A DNA stretch of 34,099 nt from an uncultured Bacilli bacterium. GTDB lineage: Bacteria > Bacillota_I > Bacilli_A > RF39 > UBA660. The notes under the pieces were generated by a model, which saw only the letters and a program-made list of their open reading frames with translations, ran no database searches and had not been told where the DNA came from. Made by a program: the position numbers and the translations under genes. Shown here in pieces: positions 16,389 to 23,057 of this stretch (within the stretch, counting starts at the first letter, position 1; each line of letters begins with the position of its first letter). The stretch spans positions 1-34,099 of the forward strand of contig CANQJD010000010.1 of the NCBI GenBank assembly GCA_947624175.1, in the 5' to 3' direction.

Positions 16389-17077
16389 TTAAACATCCTC
16401 CTAAATACTTCATCAATTGAAGCTTTTTCTTTTTCTCTTAATTTATCACTTTCCATAGTTAAGACAATTTCTCCTTTATCAATAAAAATTACTTCATCTA
16501 ATATTCTTTCAATATCACTTATTAAATGGGTTGAAATAATAATACTAGCCTTTTCATTAAAATTATTTAAAATGGTATCTAGGATATAATCTCTTGTTGC
16601 TGGGTCAACTCCACCTAATGGTTCATCTAAAATATATAAAAGAGCATTCCTTGACATAACTAGAATTAATTGTAATTTTTCAAGCATACCTTTACTCATT
16701 TTATTTAACTTTTGATTCAAATTGAGATTTAAATCTTGAACTAATTTCTTAGCTTTTTCTATATCAAAATCTTCATAGAATAAACTAAAGTATTCTAAAG
16801 TCTCTTGAACGGTTAAAGTTTTATCTAAATAAGTTCTTTCTGGTAAATAAGAAATTATTTTCTTGCTATCAACGCCAATTTCCTTACCATTTACAAGAAT
16901 ACTTCCTTCATTTATGGTTAATAAATCATTGATTAATTTAATTAAAGTAGATTTACCAGCTCCATTTTTACCAAGTAAACCATAGATTTTACCCGGTTTA
17001 ATTTTTAAATTAATATCATTTAATATAAGTTTATCATCAAACTTTTTAGTAACATGTTTAATTTCTAATAAATTCAT
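16382..17077 (-). CDS. ABC transporter ATPase (second operon)
   Basis: 231 aa, a complete nucleotide-binding domain with little extra: Walker A GKNGAGKST (36-44), signature MSKGMLEKLQL (127-137), Walker B LLYILDEPLGGVDP (146-159), H-loop STH near 183. It overlaps the regulator stop by 4 nt (ATGA). Compared with the 13929 ATPase it lacks the long C-terminal extension. It energises the 15594 permease. YtrB/BcrA-like ATPases with GntR partners are known to respond to cell-wall antibiotics in Bacillus; extension to this organism is inference. Confidence 0.9.
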   Translation of the reverse strand: MNLLEIKHVTKKFDDKLILNDINLKIKPGKIYGLLGKNGAGKSTLIKLINDLLTINEGSILVNGKEIGVDSKKIISYLPERTYLDKTLTVQETLEYFSLFYEDFDIEKAKKLVQDLNLNLNQKLNKMSKGMLEKLQLILVMSRNALLYILDEPLGGVDPATRDYILDTILNNFNEKASIIISTHLISDIERILDEVIFIDKGEIVLTMESDKLREKEKASIDEVFRRMFKC

Positions 17078-17430
17078 TTTTCTTCCTCCAAATATTTAAT
17101 TACTTCTTTTTTACTATAACCTAAAATATTCATATCCTGTAAATACTTTAAAGTTTTATCATGAGCCCATTTTTCTTTTTCCTTTTTAATTATCTCTAAA
17201 TTAGTTGTTACAAACTTTCCATTAGTTCTTTCCGTTGTAACTAACTTTATATCTTCTAAATAGGAGAGGGCTTTTTGCATGGTATTGGGATTTACTTTAG
17301 CAAGCAGGGCTAGGTCTCTTACGGATGGTAATCTTTCTCCAGGTTTAAATTCATTTGAGATAATCTTTAAAGTTATTACTTCGGATATCTGAATATAAAT
17401 AGGTCTTTCATTATCAAATAAAAACTCCAT
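17074..17430 (-). CDS. GntR-family (YtrA-type) regulator (second operon)
   Basis: 118 aa: winged helix RPIYIQISEVITLKIISNEF, PGERLPSVRDLALLAKVNPNTMQKALSYLED and TNGKFV, then a short helical tail (WAHDKTLKYLQDMNILGYSKKEV) without an effector domain, as in YtrA. GGAAGGAGAAAT precedes ATG 17430. Its promoter carries a dyad, so autoregulation is likely. First gene of a four-gene operon with ATPase, permease and DUF4186. The two GntR operons lie head to tail with 24 nt between the DUF4186 stop and the next unit's -35 box, so read-through from one to the other is possible. Confidence 0.9.
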   Translation of the reverse strand: MEFLFDNERPIYIQISEVITLKIISNEFKPGERLPSVRDLALLAKVNPNTMQKALSYLEDIKLVTTERTNGKFVTTNLEIIKKEKEKWAHDKTLKYLQDMNILGYSKKEVIKYLEEEK

Positions 17431-17452
17431 ATTTCTCCTTCCTGTATCAATT

Positions 17453-17491
17453 AACTAATACAATAATACAATAGTTGTTTTTCTTTGTCAA
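17453..17491 (-). promoter_or_regulatory. Promoter and probable operator of second GntR operon
   Basis: Minus strand TTGACA (plus 17486-17491), 17 bp, TATTAT (plus 17463-17468). AACTA (17453-17457) and TAGTT (17472-17476) form an inverted repeat around the -10, and ATTGTATT is directly repeated within it. Likely operator for the 17074 regulator. Confidence 0.72.
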
Positions 17492-17494
17492 GAA

Positions 17495-17530
17495 AAAAAT
17501 AAAAAAAATATCAGATTTTTTTATCTGACA
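17495..17530 (-). terminator. Terminator of kinase/membrane protein unit
   Basis: TCAGAT (17511-17516) and ATCTGA (17523-17528) pair around a 6-nt loop. On the minus strand they are followed by a long T-rich tail. Separates the 17531 gene from the GntR promoter. Confidence 0.8.
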
Positions 17531-17860
17531 TTACTTTTTATTATTCTTTAACTTATAAATACAAATTCCAATTACTTCTCCAAATAAACTATCAATTAAA
17601 TACCAAATGACATGAATCCAAGCACTTGAATTGTAGTAAATAAATAAACTTGGTATAAAGATAATGATAGCAATTAAAGGATAGAAATACTTAAGTTTAT
17701 TACTTGATATAACATTGATAATTAAAGTAAGAGTAAACGTTCCAAGTAATAAAATAAGTATCATGGCTATGACCATATCACCTTTAATAATAAGAGGTAA
17801 TAAGTAAAATAAAGCAATTTGGAGTAAGATAATAATAATCTCTTTTAAATATTTTTTCAT
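17531..17860 (-). CDS. Small integral membrane protein
   Basis: 109 aa with about four hydrophobic helices: EIIIILLQIALFYLLPLII, MVIAMILILLLGTFTLTLII, YPLIAIIIFIPSLFIYY and AWIHVIWYLIDSLFGEVIGI, ending in a basic tail KLKNNKK. It does not match a family I can name. ATG 17860 overlaps the stop of the kinase gene (ATGA), with AAGGAGGA inside the kinase's last codons, so it is made with the kinase. It could be a membrane partner or anchor for the HipA-like kinase, but small membrane proteins of this shape are common and the link is only by context. Confidence 0.68.
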   Translation of the reverse strand: MKKYLKEIIIILLQIALFYLLPLIIKGDMVIAMILILLLGTFTLTLIINVISSNKLKYFYPLIAIIIFIPSLFIYYNSSAWIHVIWYLIDSLFGEVIGICIYKLKNNKK

Positions 17861-18795
17861 AATCCTCCTTTTAATTTATCATATATATTTTTAAAAATAT
17901 TATATTTATATTCTAATGATTTATAATAAACTTGTTTTTGAATATCACTGAAAACAATTATATCTTGATAACTATTTGGAATAGAATCAAATAAATCTTT
18001 AATTTTCTTTAAATCTATTTTTGGAAATATACGAATTAAGGCTTGATTACAATCTTTATTTTTCATACTTTCAATATATTTTAAAGGGTTTATAGTTTTT
18101 TCATTTTCTTTAAAGATAGAAATAGAACTATCATAAACCATTTGTTTAAATTTAAAATCATCATTTAAAATTCCAATTAATTTACTATCATCACTTTTAG
18201 AATAGAAAGATGCACCATTGTCAAAGACAGGACAAAGTCTTAATTTTTTAGTTTCCTTATTATAAATAAGTCCCCAATTTGCCTCATTTCGATCATTGTT
18301 ACTTATAAAAGCATCAATGATAAACATATCCCAAAATCTTGTTTTAAGAGATGGAACTTTTAGAAAATAATCATTGTGTTCCATTATGTATAAAATATTT
18401 TCTAAATCATTATTTTGGTTTTCACTAGATGATGAATTTTTAATTAAAAAGTTTTCTATTTCTTCATTATAGTTATTTTTTATAGCATTAAAATCAATGA
18501 TTTCTTCAGTTGTTTCTAAAAAATCTTTACAAGCAACTACTAATTTTTCATTTAAAATCCCAAGACTTGTATCATGAGTATCAATTCCTATAATTTGATA
18601 AATATTTGAACCTAAAAATTCTGATAAGGGACTAGTTGTATAAGATAAACTTTGAAAATCTATATTTTTAATTAATTTAGGATATTTTATTAGACAGTCT
18701 TTATTATCAATGATAAGGCTTTTTTTACTACCACTATGACCACCATAACCTTTATTAGTAGTTTCATAGTTGCTTAAATCTTTAATATTAATCAT
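17857..18795 (-). CDS. HipA/CtkA-like protein kinase, stand-alone
   Basis: 312 aa. Kinase features of the HipA superfamily: glycine-rich GGHSGSKK (18-25) followed by LIKYPK as the ATP Lys, the catalytic loop ISNNDRNEANWGLI (about 164-177, HipA-type NxDRHxxNxG with His replaced by Asn), and metal Asp in VCPVFDNGASF-like context (PVFDNGASF, about 189-197). It lacks the HipA N-terminal subdomain and there is no HipB-like antitoxin next to it, so it resembles CtkA-type single kinases rather than a classical HipBA pair. GGAGG precedes the ATG. The coupled small membrane protein downstream is its only operon mate. Substrate unknown; toxin activity is not shown by sequence. Confidence 0.75.
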   Translation of the reverse strand: MINIKDLSNYETTNKGYGGHSGSKKSLIIDNKDCLIKYPKLIKNIDFQSLSYTTSPLSEFLGSNIYQIIGIDTHDTSLGILNEKLVVACKDFLETTEEIIDFNAIKNNYNEEIENFLIKNSSSSENQNNDLENILYIMEHNDYFLKVPSLKTRFWDMFIIDAFISNNDRNEANWGLIYNKETKKLRLCPVFDNGASFYSKSDDSKLIGILNDDFKFKQMVYDSSISIFKENEKTINPLKYIESMKNKDCNQALIRIFPKIDLKKIKDLFDSIPNSYQDIIVFSDIQKQVYYKSLEYKYNIFKNIYDKLKGGL

Positions 18796-18813
18796 ATATA
18801 GACCTCCAATACA

Positions 18814-18822
18814 ATTATAACA
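18814..18822 (-). promoter_or_regulatory. Extended -10 promoter of HipA-like kinase
   Basis: On the minus strand TG-T-TATAAT (-10 at plus 18814-18819), a consensus extended -10 with no strong -35. Start would be near 18807, about 10 nt before the GGAGG binding site. Confidence 0.65.
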
Positions 18823-18856
18823 AATATTCCTTAAAATTAGAATATAAAATGTTTTA

Positions 18857-19795
18857 CTATTTATTAATCATATTACTTTCATAGAACAATGGAAGAAGTA
18901 AGTAACCTTTATTTTGTAAGTATTCAATAGCTTTCGGTAATATTTCCGTTGTATAAGGATTATAATCATGAAATAAGATAACTTCAATATTACTATTAAT
19001 TGTTGAAGTTAAAGTATTCCAAGCCATATCAGTTGAGGTTAAATTACCACCATCTCCATCTTCCGCTGTCCAATCAACATATCCATAATGCATATTTCGA
19101 AGTTCAGCAATAATTGAAGATTTGAGACTACCAGCAGTTGAACTTCCCCCAGGAAATCTTACAATATTAGTAACATAACCATCCGTTTCCGTTTTAACTC
19201 TTTCTTCTTGCTTCTTAACTGCATTTATAAAACTTTCTGTACTACTATATAACCCTCTATAAATACCATGAGTGAATGTATGATTAGCAATTGTATGCCC
19301 TCGTTTAACATATTCTTTATATAAAGATAAGCATTTCTCTTTTGGATTATCAAAACAATTTTCACCATTAATACTCGTTGTAAAGAAAGTTGCTTTAACA
19401 TTATATTTATCTAGGATATCTAAAACTTTATAAGTATTATAATAAGGACCATCATCGAAAGTTAAATAAGCAATTTTACTATTTGATTTATGATTTAAAA
19501 TATTATCTTCTAAATCTTTAATGGCTTTAAAATATTCGCCTTCTAAATTATTTGTATCTTCTTCTATATTATTAAGACTTTTTATTTTCTCATCAATTTC
19601 TTGAATTTTTAAAGAATCATTAGTTAAATTCTTGGAATTATCTTCATAAGTTTTCGTTAATTTTTGATATTCTTTATTTAGATTTTGATTATTTATTATG
19701 ATTAAGATATTAGCATTTATTAAGAGAACTAAAACTAAAGTTAAAGGCCAAATTATTCTAAGTTTTCTTTTATTTTTCCTACTTTTTCCTGCCAT
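18857..19795 (-). CDS. Membrane-anchored polysaccharide (peptidoglycan) deacetylase
   Basis: 312 aa, NodB/CE4 family, which removes N-acetyl groups from cell-wall or chitin-like glycans outside the cell. A basic N-terminus is followed by one membrane helix (about 14-35), a coiled coil (about 36-100), then the catalytic domain: TFDDGP (112-117; base Asp114, metal Asp115), metal His pair in NHTFTH (172, 176), RFPGGSS (213-219), DWTAEDGD (241-248) and LFHDY (274-278, catalytic His276). All five CE4 motifs are present, so it should be active. The coding start overlaps the preceding gene by 43 nt in another frame. That 91-aa protein is also a membrane-anchored coiled coil, suggesting the two form a complex. 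Confidence 0.9.
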   Translation of the reverse strand: MAGKSRKNKRKLRIIWPLTLVLVLLINANILIIINNQNLNKEYQKLTKTYEDNSKNLTNDSLKIQEIDEKIKSLNNIEEDTNNLEGEYFKAIKDLEDNILNHKSNSKIAYLTFDDGPYYNTYKVLDILDKYNVKATFFTTSINGENCFDNPKEKCLSLYKEYVKRGHTIANHTFTHGIYRGLYSSTESFINAVKKQEERVKTETDGYVTNIVRFPGGSSTAGSLKSSIIAELRNMHYGYVDWTAEDGDGGNLTSTDMAWNTLTSTINSNIEVILFHDYNPYTTEILPKAIEYLQNKGYLLLPLFYESNMINK

Positions 19796-20028
19796 TTTTC
19801 ATACTCCTTAATTTTATCTTCCATTTCCTTTTTTAAATTTTCGTATTCTTCTTCCTTGGCTTGATAAGTTTTATTATTATCATCTTGATTAGTTTCTAAC
19901 TTATTTAAATTAATTTTTATATCTTGAACTTTATTTTTAATTTCAACATATTTAACTGTATTAAAGGCTAGAAAACCAAGGGATAGGATAATTAAAATAG
20001 TTGTAATTATTACTAATACCTTCTTCAT
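19753..20028 (-). CDS. Small membrane-anchored coiled-coil protein
   Basis: 91 aa: N-terminal helix MKKVLVIITTILIILSLGF (membrane anchor), then a long charged coiled coil (about 30-90) rich in Lys, Glu and Asn. There is no cysteine and no enzyme motif. It has its own promoter and is transcribed first, with the deacetylase starting inside its last 43 nt. The deacetylase has the same topology (anchor then coiled coil) before its catalytic domain, so hetero-coil pairing at the membrane is a reasonable idea, unproven. A DivIC/FtsL-like general shape also exists, but no family match is visible. Confidence 0.68.
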   Translation of the reverse strand: MKKVLVIITTILIILSLGFLAFNTVKYVEIKNKVQDIKINLNKLETNQDDNNKTYQAKEEEYENLKKEMEDKIKEYEKWQEKVGKIKENLE

Positions 20029-20043
20029 ATTATCACCGATTTA

Positions 20044-20072
20044 ATTTTAGTATAAAAAATATTAGTAGTCAA
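20044..20072 (-). promoter_or_regulatory. Promoter of coiled-coil/deacetylase operon
   Basis: Minus strand TTGACT (plus 20067-20072), 17 bp, TAAAAT (plus 20044-20049). Divergent from the plus-strand promoter at 20118-20146. Confidence 0.75.
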
Positions 20073-20124
20073 GATAAATAAAGTATTAAACATCCGTAAA
20101 AAAAATACGGATAAATCTTGACTA
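20066..20124. repeat. Nested inverted repeat between divergent promoters
   Basis: The outer arms TAGTCAAGAT (20066-20075) and ATCTTGACTA (20115-20124) are perfect 10-bp inverted repeats, each containing a -35 box. The inner arms ATCCGTA (20092-20098) and TACGGAT (20106-20112) surround seven A. It could be an operator for a dimeric regulator acting on both promoters, or simply symmetrical promoters around a hairpin. Confidence 0.8.
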
Positions 20125-20146
20125 TCTAAAATAAAAGATATATACT
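20118..20146 (+). promoter_or_regulatory. Promoter of AAA ATPase/TOPRIM pair
   Basis: TTGACT (20118-20123), a 17-bp spacer and TATACT (20141-20146), just upstream of AAGAGGTGA and ATG 20165. Confidence 0.8.
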
Positions 20147-20164
20147 TAATAAGAGGTGACTTGT

Positions 20165-21271
20165 ATGCTAGCTAAATTTAAAGTAAAAGGATATAAAGGT
20201 TTTGAAAATGAAATAATACTTGATTTAGAAAAACATAATGATTATCAATTTAATAAAGAAATGATAAAAAATAACTTAATTAATAAAGCCGTTATTTATG
20301 GAAGCAATGGAAGTGGTAAGACTAATTTAGGAATTGCTATCTTTGATTTAACTTTTCATTTACTTGATAAATCTAAAAATATGAATATAAAAATTAATAA
20401 TAACTACTTAAATTTAAAATCTAATTTAGGATATGCTGAATTTTATTATGAATTTAAATTTGATAATAATAGAATAATTTATAAATATCGGAAAAAAGAT
20501 TTATATAATTTAATCTATGAAGAAGTAATTTATAATGGTAAAAAAATAATTGAATATGATTTTTTAAATCCTGATAATAAAATCATTGAAATAGAAGAAG
20601 CTAAAACTTTGAATTTTAAATATAATTCAGACTTATCAATTGTAAAATATATTTGCAATAATACTATTTTTAATGATGATTTCGCTTTGCCTAAAATGCT
20701 TGATTTTGTAAAAGGTATGCTATGGTTTAGAAGTGTTGATTCATTTTCTTTTATTGGACTTGAAAATAAAATTAATGGATTAGATAGAATTATAATAGAA
20801 AATAATAAAATTGATGATTTTAAAAAGTTTTTAAAACAAAACAAAATTGATTATGATTTAGTAGAAATTAATGCTTTAAATGGTAATTTTTTAGGAGTAA
20901 AAATGGGAGATAATATAACTACTTTTGATAGTTTAGCATCAACTGGAACCAAAGCATTGTGGCTATATTATTGTTTTAAAATTTATTTTTCTGATGTTAA
21001 ATTTTTGTTTATTGATGAATTTGATTATACTTATCATTTTGATTTAGCAGCCAATATTGTTCGTAATTTAAATGAATATCAAGGATTTCAATCAATTTTA
21101 ACAAGTCATAATACTTATTTAATGTCTAATAGATTAACAAGACCAGATTGCTGTTTTATAATAACACCAACTAGTTTAAAAAATTTGGCTTCTTGTACCG
21201 ATAAAGAATTAAGAGAAGCACATAATATTGAAAAATTATATAGAGAGGGGTTGTTTACTGATTATGAGTAA
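20165..21271 (+). CDS. AAA15/AAA21-type ATPase of a putative defence pair
   Basis: 368 aa, an ABC/SMC-type ATPase as in OLD, AbiL and PARIS-like systems. It opens LAKFKVKGYKGFENEIILDL (the 'F..N...F' opening of RecF/OLD ATPases). Walker A GSNGSGKT (46-53), signature-like SLASTGTKAL (256-265), Walker B KFLFIDEFD (279-287) and switch TSH (313-315) are all intact. ATG 20165 is preferred to GTG 20156 because GAGGTG (20153-20158) is its binding site. The stop overlaps the TOPRIM gene by 8 nt. The pairing of an AAA ATPase with a TOPRIM partner is typical of anti-phage abortive-infection modules; the activity here is inferred. Low GC matches its neighbours. Confidence 0.82.
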   Translation: MLAKFKVKGYKGFENEIILDLEKHNDYQFNKEMIKNNLINKAVIYGSNGSGKTNLGIAIFDLTFHLLDKSKNMNIKINNNYLNLKSNLGYAEFYYEFKFDNNRIIYKYRKKDLYNLIYEEVIYNGKKIIEYDFLNPDNKIIEIEEAKTLNFKYNSDLSIVKYICNNTIFNDDFALPKMLDFVKGMLWFRSVDSFSFIGLENKINGLDRIIIENNKIDDFKKFLKQNKIDYDLVEINALNGNFLGVKMGDNITTFDSLASTGTKALWLYYCFKIYFSDVKFLFIDEFDYTYHFDLAANIVRNLNEYQGFQSILTSHNTYLMSNRLTRPDCCFIITPTSLKNLASCTDKELREAHNIEKLYREGLFTDYE

Positions 21272-22025
21272 GATTTTATTTATTTGTGAAGGAGAAAAAG
21301 CAGAAAAGAAATTTTGCAATTTAATAATAGATAAATACTTTAATGTTAATGGTAAAGAAAAAGAATATGTGGCTTTTGGGACTAACATATATGGTTTATA
21401 CGATGAATTAATTAAAGATTATGGTTTAGATGTTACAACGTTAATTACATTAAAAGCCAAAGAAAAAAGAGATATGTATAATTATTCTAAACTTCTTAAA
21501 GGTAATTTTGCAGAAACATTTTTGATTTTTGATTTTGATCCTCAATCACCACAATATAGTTCACATAAAATCAAAAAAATGATTAAATATTTTGATAATG
21601 AAACAGAAAATGGAAAATTATATATAAACTATCCAATGTTAGAATCCTTTAAACATTTTAAACATTTACCAGATTTGTATTTTAATAATTATGTTGTTAA
21701 ATTAGAAGACTGTATTAACTATAAAGAATATGTTTCTAAAATAAGTTGTATTAATCATTTTGGTTTAATAAATGAAGAACAATTAAAAATTATTGTTGCT
21801 CAAAATCTTAAAAAATATAATATTATTTCAAATTCTGATATAAATGATTATAATGATTATTTAGCCAATTTTTCTCAATTAAATCTTTTAAATGTTCAAC
21901 TTGAAAGTATAAATAATAATAATGAGCTTTATGTCTTAAATTCTTCTGTATTTTGGGGTATAGATTATTATGGTGAAAACTTATTTAATAAGTATTTTGA
22001 ATTTAATCAATTAGAAGTAAATTAA
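21264..22025 (+). CDS. TOPRIM-fold nuclease-like partner (RloB/AbiLii-like)
   Basis: 253 aa. The N-terminus ILFICEGEKAEKKF matches the TOPRIM/RloB opening cEGekTE (Glu9 catalytic), and LIFDFDP (Asp90-x-Asp92) supplies the acidic DxD pair. The segment YINYPMLESFKHF (about 116-127) is seen in RloB-like relatives. These residues fit a metal-dependent nuclease; AbiLii, RloB and AriB (PARIS) are related effectors next to AAA ATPases, and I cannot say which subclass this is. ATG 21264 with GAGAGGGG upstream overlaps the ATPase end. A hairpin follows the stop, then a repeat-bounded region against tRNA-Met, consistent with accessory cargo. Confidence 0.75.
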   Translation: MSKILFICEGEKAEKKFCNLIIDKYFNVNGKEKEYVAFGTNIYGLYDELIKDYGLDVTTLITLKAKEKRDMYNYSKLLKGNFAETFLIFDFDPQSPQYSSHKIKKMIKYFDNETENGKLYINYPMLESFKHFKHLPDLYFNNYVVKLEDCINYKEYVSKISCINHFGLINEEQLKIIVAQNLKKYNIISNSDINDYNDYLANFSQLNLLNVQLESINNNNELYVLNSSVFWGIDYYGENLFNKYFEFNQLEVN

Positions 22026-22028
22026 AAA

Positions 22029-22046
22029 AACACTATTGCTAGTGTT
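22029..22046. terminator. Hairpin after TOPRIM gene
   Basis: AACACTA-TTGC-TAGTGTT. On plus the tail is weak (AATTTCATTT). On minus seven T follow, so it would stop leftward transcription better. The same stem recurs at 28189-28208 with loop TCGC. Confidence 0.65.
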
Positions 22047-22058
22047 AATTTCATTTGG
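22044..22058 (+). repeat. 15-bp direct repeat, distal copy (possible att)
   Basis: GTTAATTTCATTTGG is identical to 22261-22275, where its last three bases are the CCA end of tRNA-Met. Similarity continues imperfectly beyond (AAG-AAGA against TAGCGAGA). Confidence 0.7.
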
Positions 22059-22260
22059 AAGTAAGATGAAGCTTAAAACTTCGATCAAATGATTAAAAAT
22101 TTTAATTTATGGCACAATTTTATGGCACAACACAAAAAAAGAAAGTGTTGCCTTTTTGTTGCCTACACTTAAATTTTCATATGTTTTTATAGAAATTTAT
22201 AATATATATATTAAAAATGAAATTTATATAATAAAATACAAAAACCCTTATAAAATAAGG
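22059..22260. other. Geneless interval with integrase-arm-like repeats
   Basis: No gene is seen in these ~200 bp. It holds two tandem TTATGGCACAA boxes (22107-22117, 22120-22130), two GTTGCC boxes 11 bp apart (22147-22152, 22158-22163) within a larger AAGTGT/ACACTT dyad, and then AT-rich sequence. Paired short direct repeats beside a tRNA-overlapping repeat resemble tyrosine-integrase arm sites. Interpretation as the scar of an integrated element is inference. Confidence 0.45.
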
Positions 22261-22263
22261 GTT
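22238..22263 (-). terminator. Terminator of tRNA-Met
   Basis: AACCCTTAT (22243-22251), loop AAA, ATAAGGGTT (22255-22263). On the minus strand TTTTTG follows. It lies 9 nt beyond the tRNA 3' end and overlaps the proximal direct repeat. Confidence 0.85.
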
Positions 22264-22275
22264 AATTTCATTTGG
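22261..22275 (+). repeat. 15-bp direct repeat, tRNA-proximal copy (possible att)
   Basis: GTTAATTTCATTTGG covering the CCA of tRNA-Met (22273-22275) and the trailing arm of its terminator. Pairs with 22044-22058. Confidence 0.7.
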
Positions 22276-22349
22276 TAGCGAGAGGGGGAATCGAACCCTC
22301 GACCTATCGGGTATGAACCGATTGCTCTAGCCAGCTGAGCTATCTCGCC
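22273..22349 (-). tRNA. tRNA-Met (elongator, anticodon CAU)
   Basis: On the minus strand the acceptor GGCGAGA pairs with TCTCGCT (first pair G-U). The D arm is AGCTCAGCTGGCTAGAGC, the anticodon arm ATCGG-TTCATAC-CCGAT, variable AGGTC, T arm GAGGG-TTCGATT-CCCCC with one A-C mismatch, and CCA encoded. The body matches Bacillus elongator tRNA-Met rather than initiator tRNA. CAU could also mark tRNA-Ile2, which is less likely from the body sequence. Confidence 0.92.
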
Positions 22350-22365
22350 ATCTGAAAACATATCA

Positions 22366-22394
22366 ATAATAACATACTTTAAACAATTTGGCAA
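22366..22394 (-). promoter_or_regulatory. Promoter of tRNA-Met
   Basis: Minus strand TTGCCA (plus 22389-22394), 17 bp, TATTAT (plus 22366-22371), about 16 nt before the tRNA 5' end. Confidence 0.8.
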
Positions 22395-22435
22395 GTAAAT
22401 TTTAGTTTTTTTTGCAAAAAACTGAAGAAACTAGT

Positions 22436-22463
22436 TTGACATTAAGTTTAAAAGTGTTATAAT
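22436..22463 (+). promoter_or_regulatory. Promoter of HD-domain gene
   Basis: TTGACA (22436-22441), a 16-bp spacer and TATAAT (22458-22463). The expected start near 22470 leaves only about 12 nt before ATG 22482, so the GGGTG site is at the very 5' end of the transcript. Confidence 0.85.
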
Positions 22464-22481
22464 CTAGTATGGGTGTTAGAT

Positions 22482-22979
22482 ATGGTAAAACTTACATTTT
22501 TAGAAATAGCATATCCAATTATAAATACAAAAAAATATCAATCATTAAAACAGGATCATCATCATGGATTAACTAGATATATTCATTCAATGAAAGTTGC
22601 TAAAGTAACATATTTTATAACTAAACATTTAGGACTAGATTATATATCTGCAACCAGAGGTGCTTTATTACATGATTACTTTAATGAAAGTGAATATCTT
22701 GATACTAAAGGATTAGATAAACCAAGGATTCATCCTTTTCTTGCTTTAAATAATGCTAACCAGGAATATGAACTCAATTTAATTGAAAAAAATATAATTA
22801 TTAGCCATATGTTTCCAATTGGGAAAATTAAACCAAGTTACTTAGAAAGTTGGGTTGTAAGTGGTGTTGATAAATTAGTGGCACTTGACGAGTATTTTCT
22901 TTATAAATTTAAAGATGCATTTATATTATTTGCTATTTTTGTACTTAATTTTATAAGAATTAAATGTGATTTCTTTTAA
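22482..22979 (+). CDS. HD-domain phosphohydrolase-like protein
   Basis: 165 aa from ATG 22482 (GTG 22473 would be too close to the transcription start). HD signature: DHHHGLTRYIHSMKVAKVTY (first His), GALLHDYF (His-Asp), then IHPFLALNNA and NIIISHMFPI (further His ligands), and VVSGVDKLVALDEY (distal Asp). These residues fit a metal-dependent phosphohydrolase of the small HD family acting on nucleotides or related phosphates; the substrate is not known. The C-terminus is a hydrophobic helix (FILFAIFVLNFI) that may attach it to the membrane. It stands alone on its own promoter, followed by ftsA on another promoter. Confidence 0.78.
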   Translation: MVKLTFLEIAYPIINTKKYQSLKQDHHHGLTRYIHSMKVAKVTYFITKHLGLDYISATRGALLHDYFNESEYLDTKGLDKPRIHPFLALNNANQEYELNLIEKNIIISHMFPIGKIKPSYLESWVVSGVDKLVALDEYFLYKFKDAFILFAIFVLNFIRIKCDFF

Positions 22980-23006
22980 TTACATTTATTTTTTTCACAG
23001 TTTGTC

Positions 23007-23034
23007 TTGAAAAAAATTTATAATCATGTATAAT
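23007..23034 (+). promoter_or_regulatory. Promoter of ftsA-ftsZ
   Basis: TTGAAA (23007-23012), a 16-bp spacer and TATAAT (23029-23034), about 24 nt upstream of the ftsA GTG start. Confidence 0.8.
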
Positions 23035-23057
23035 TATATTATAAGGTAGGTGTTAAA

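Noticed and set aside
13312-17430. Recent tandem duplication of a whole GntR-ABC operon
   Set aside because: The two permeases differ in length and sequence and the ATPases differ in C-terminal extension, so these are old paralogues of one operon type.
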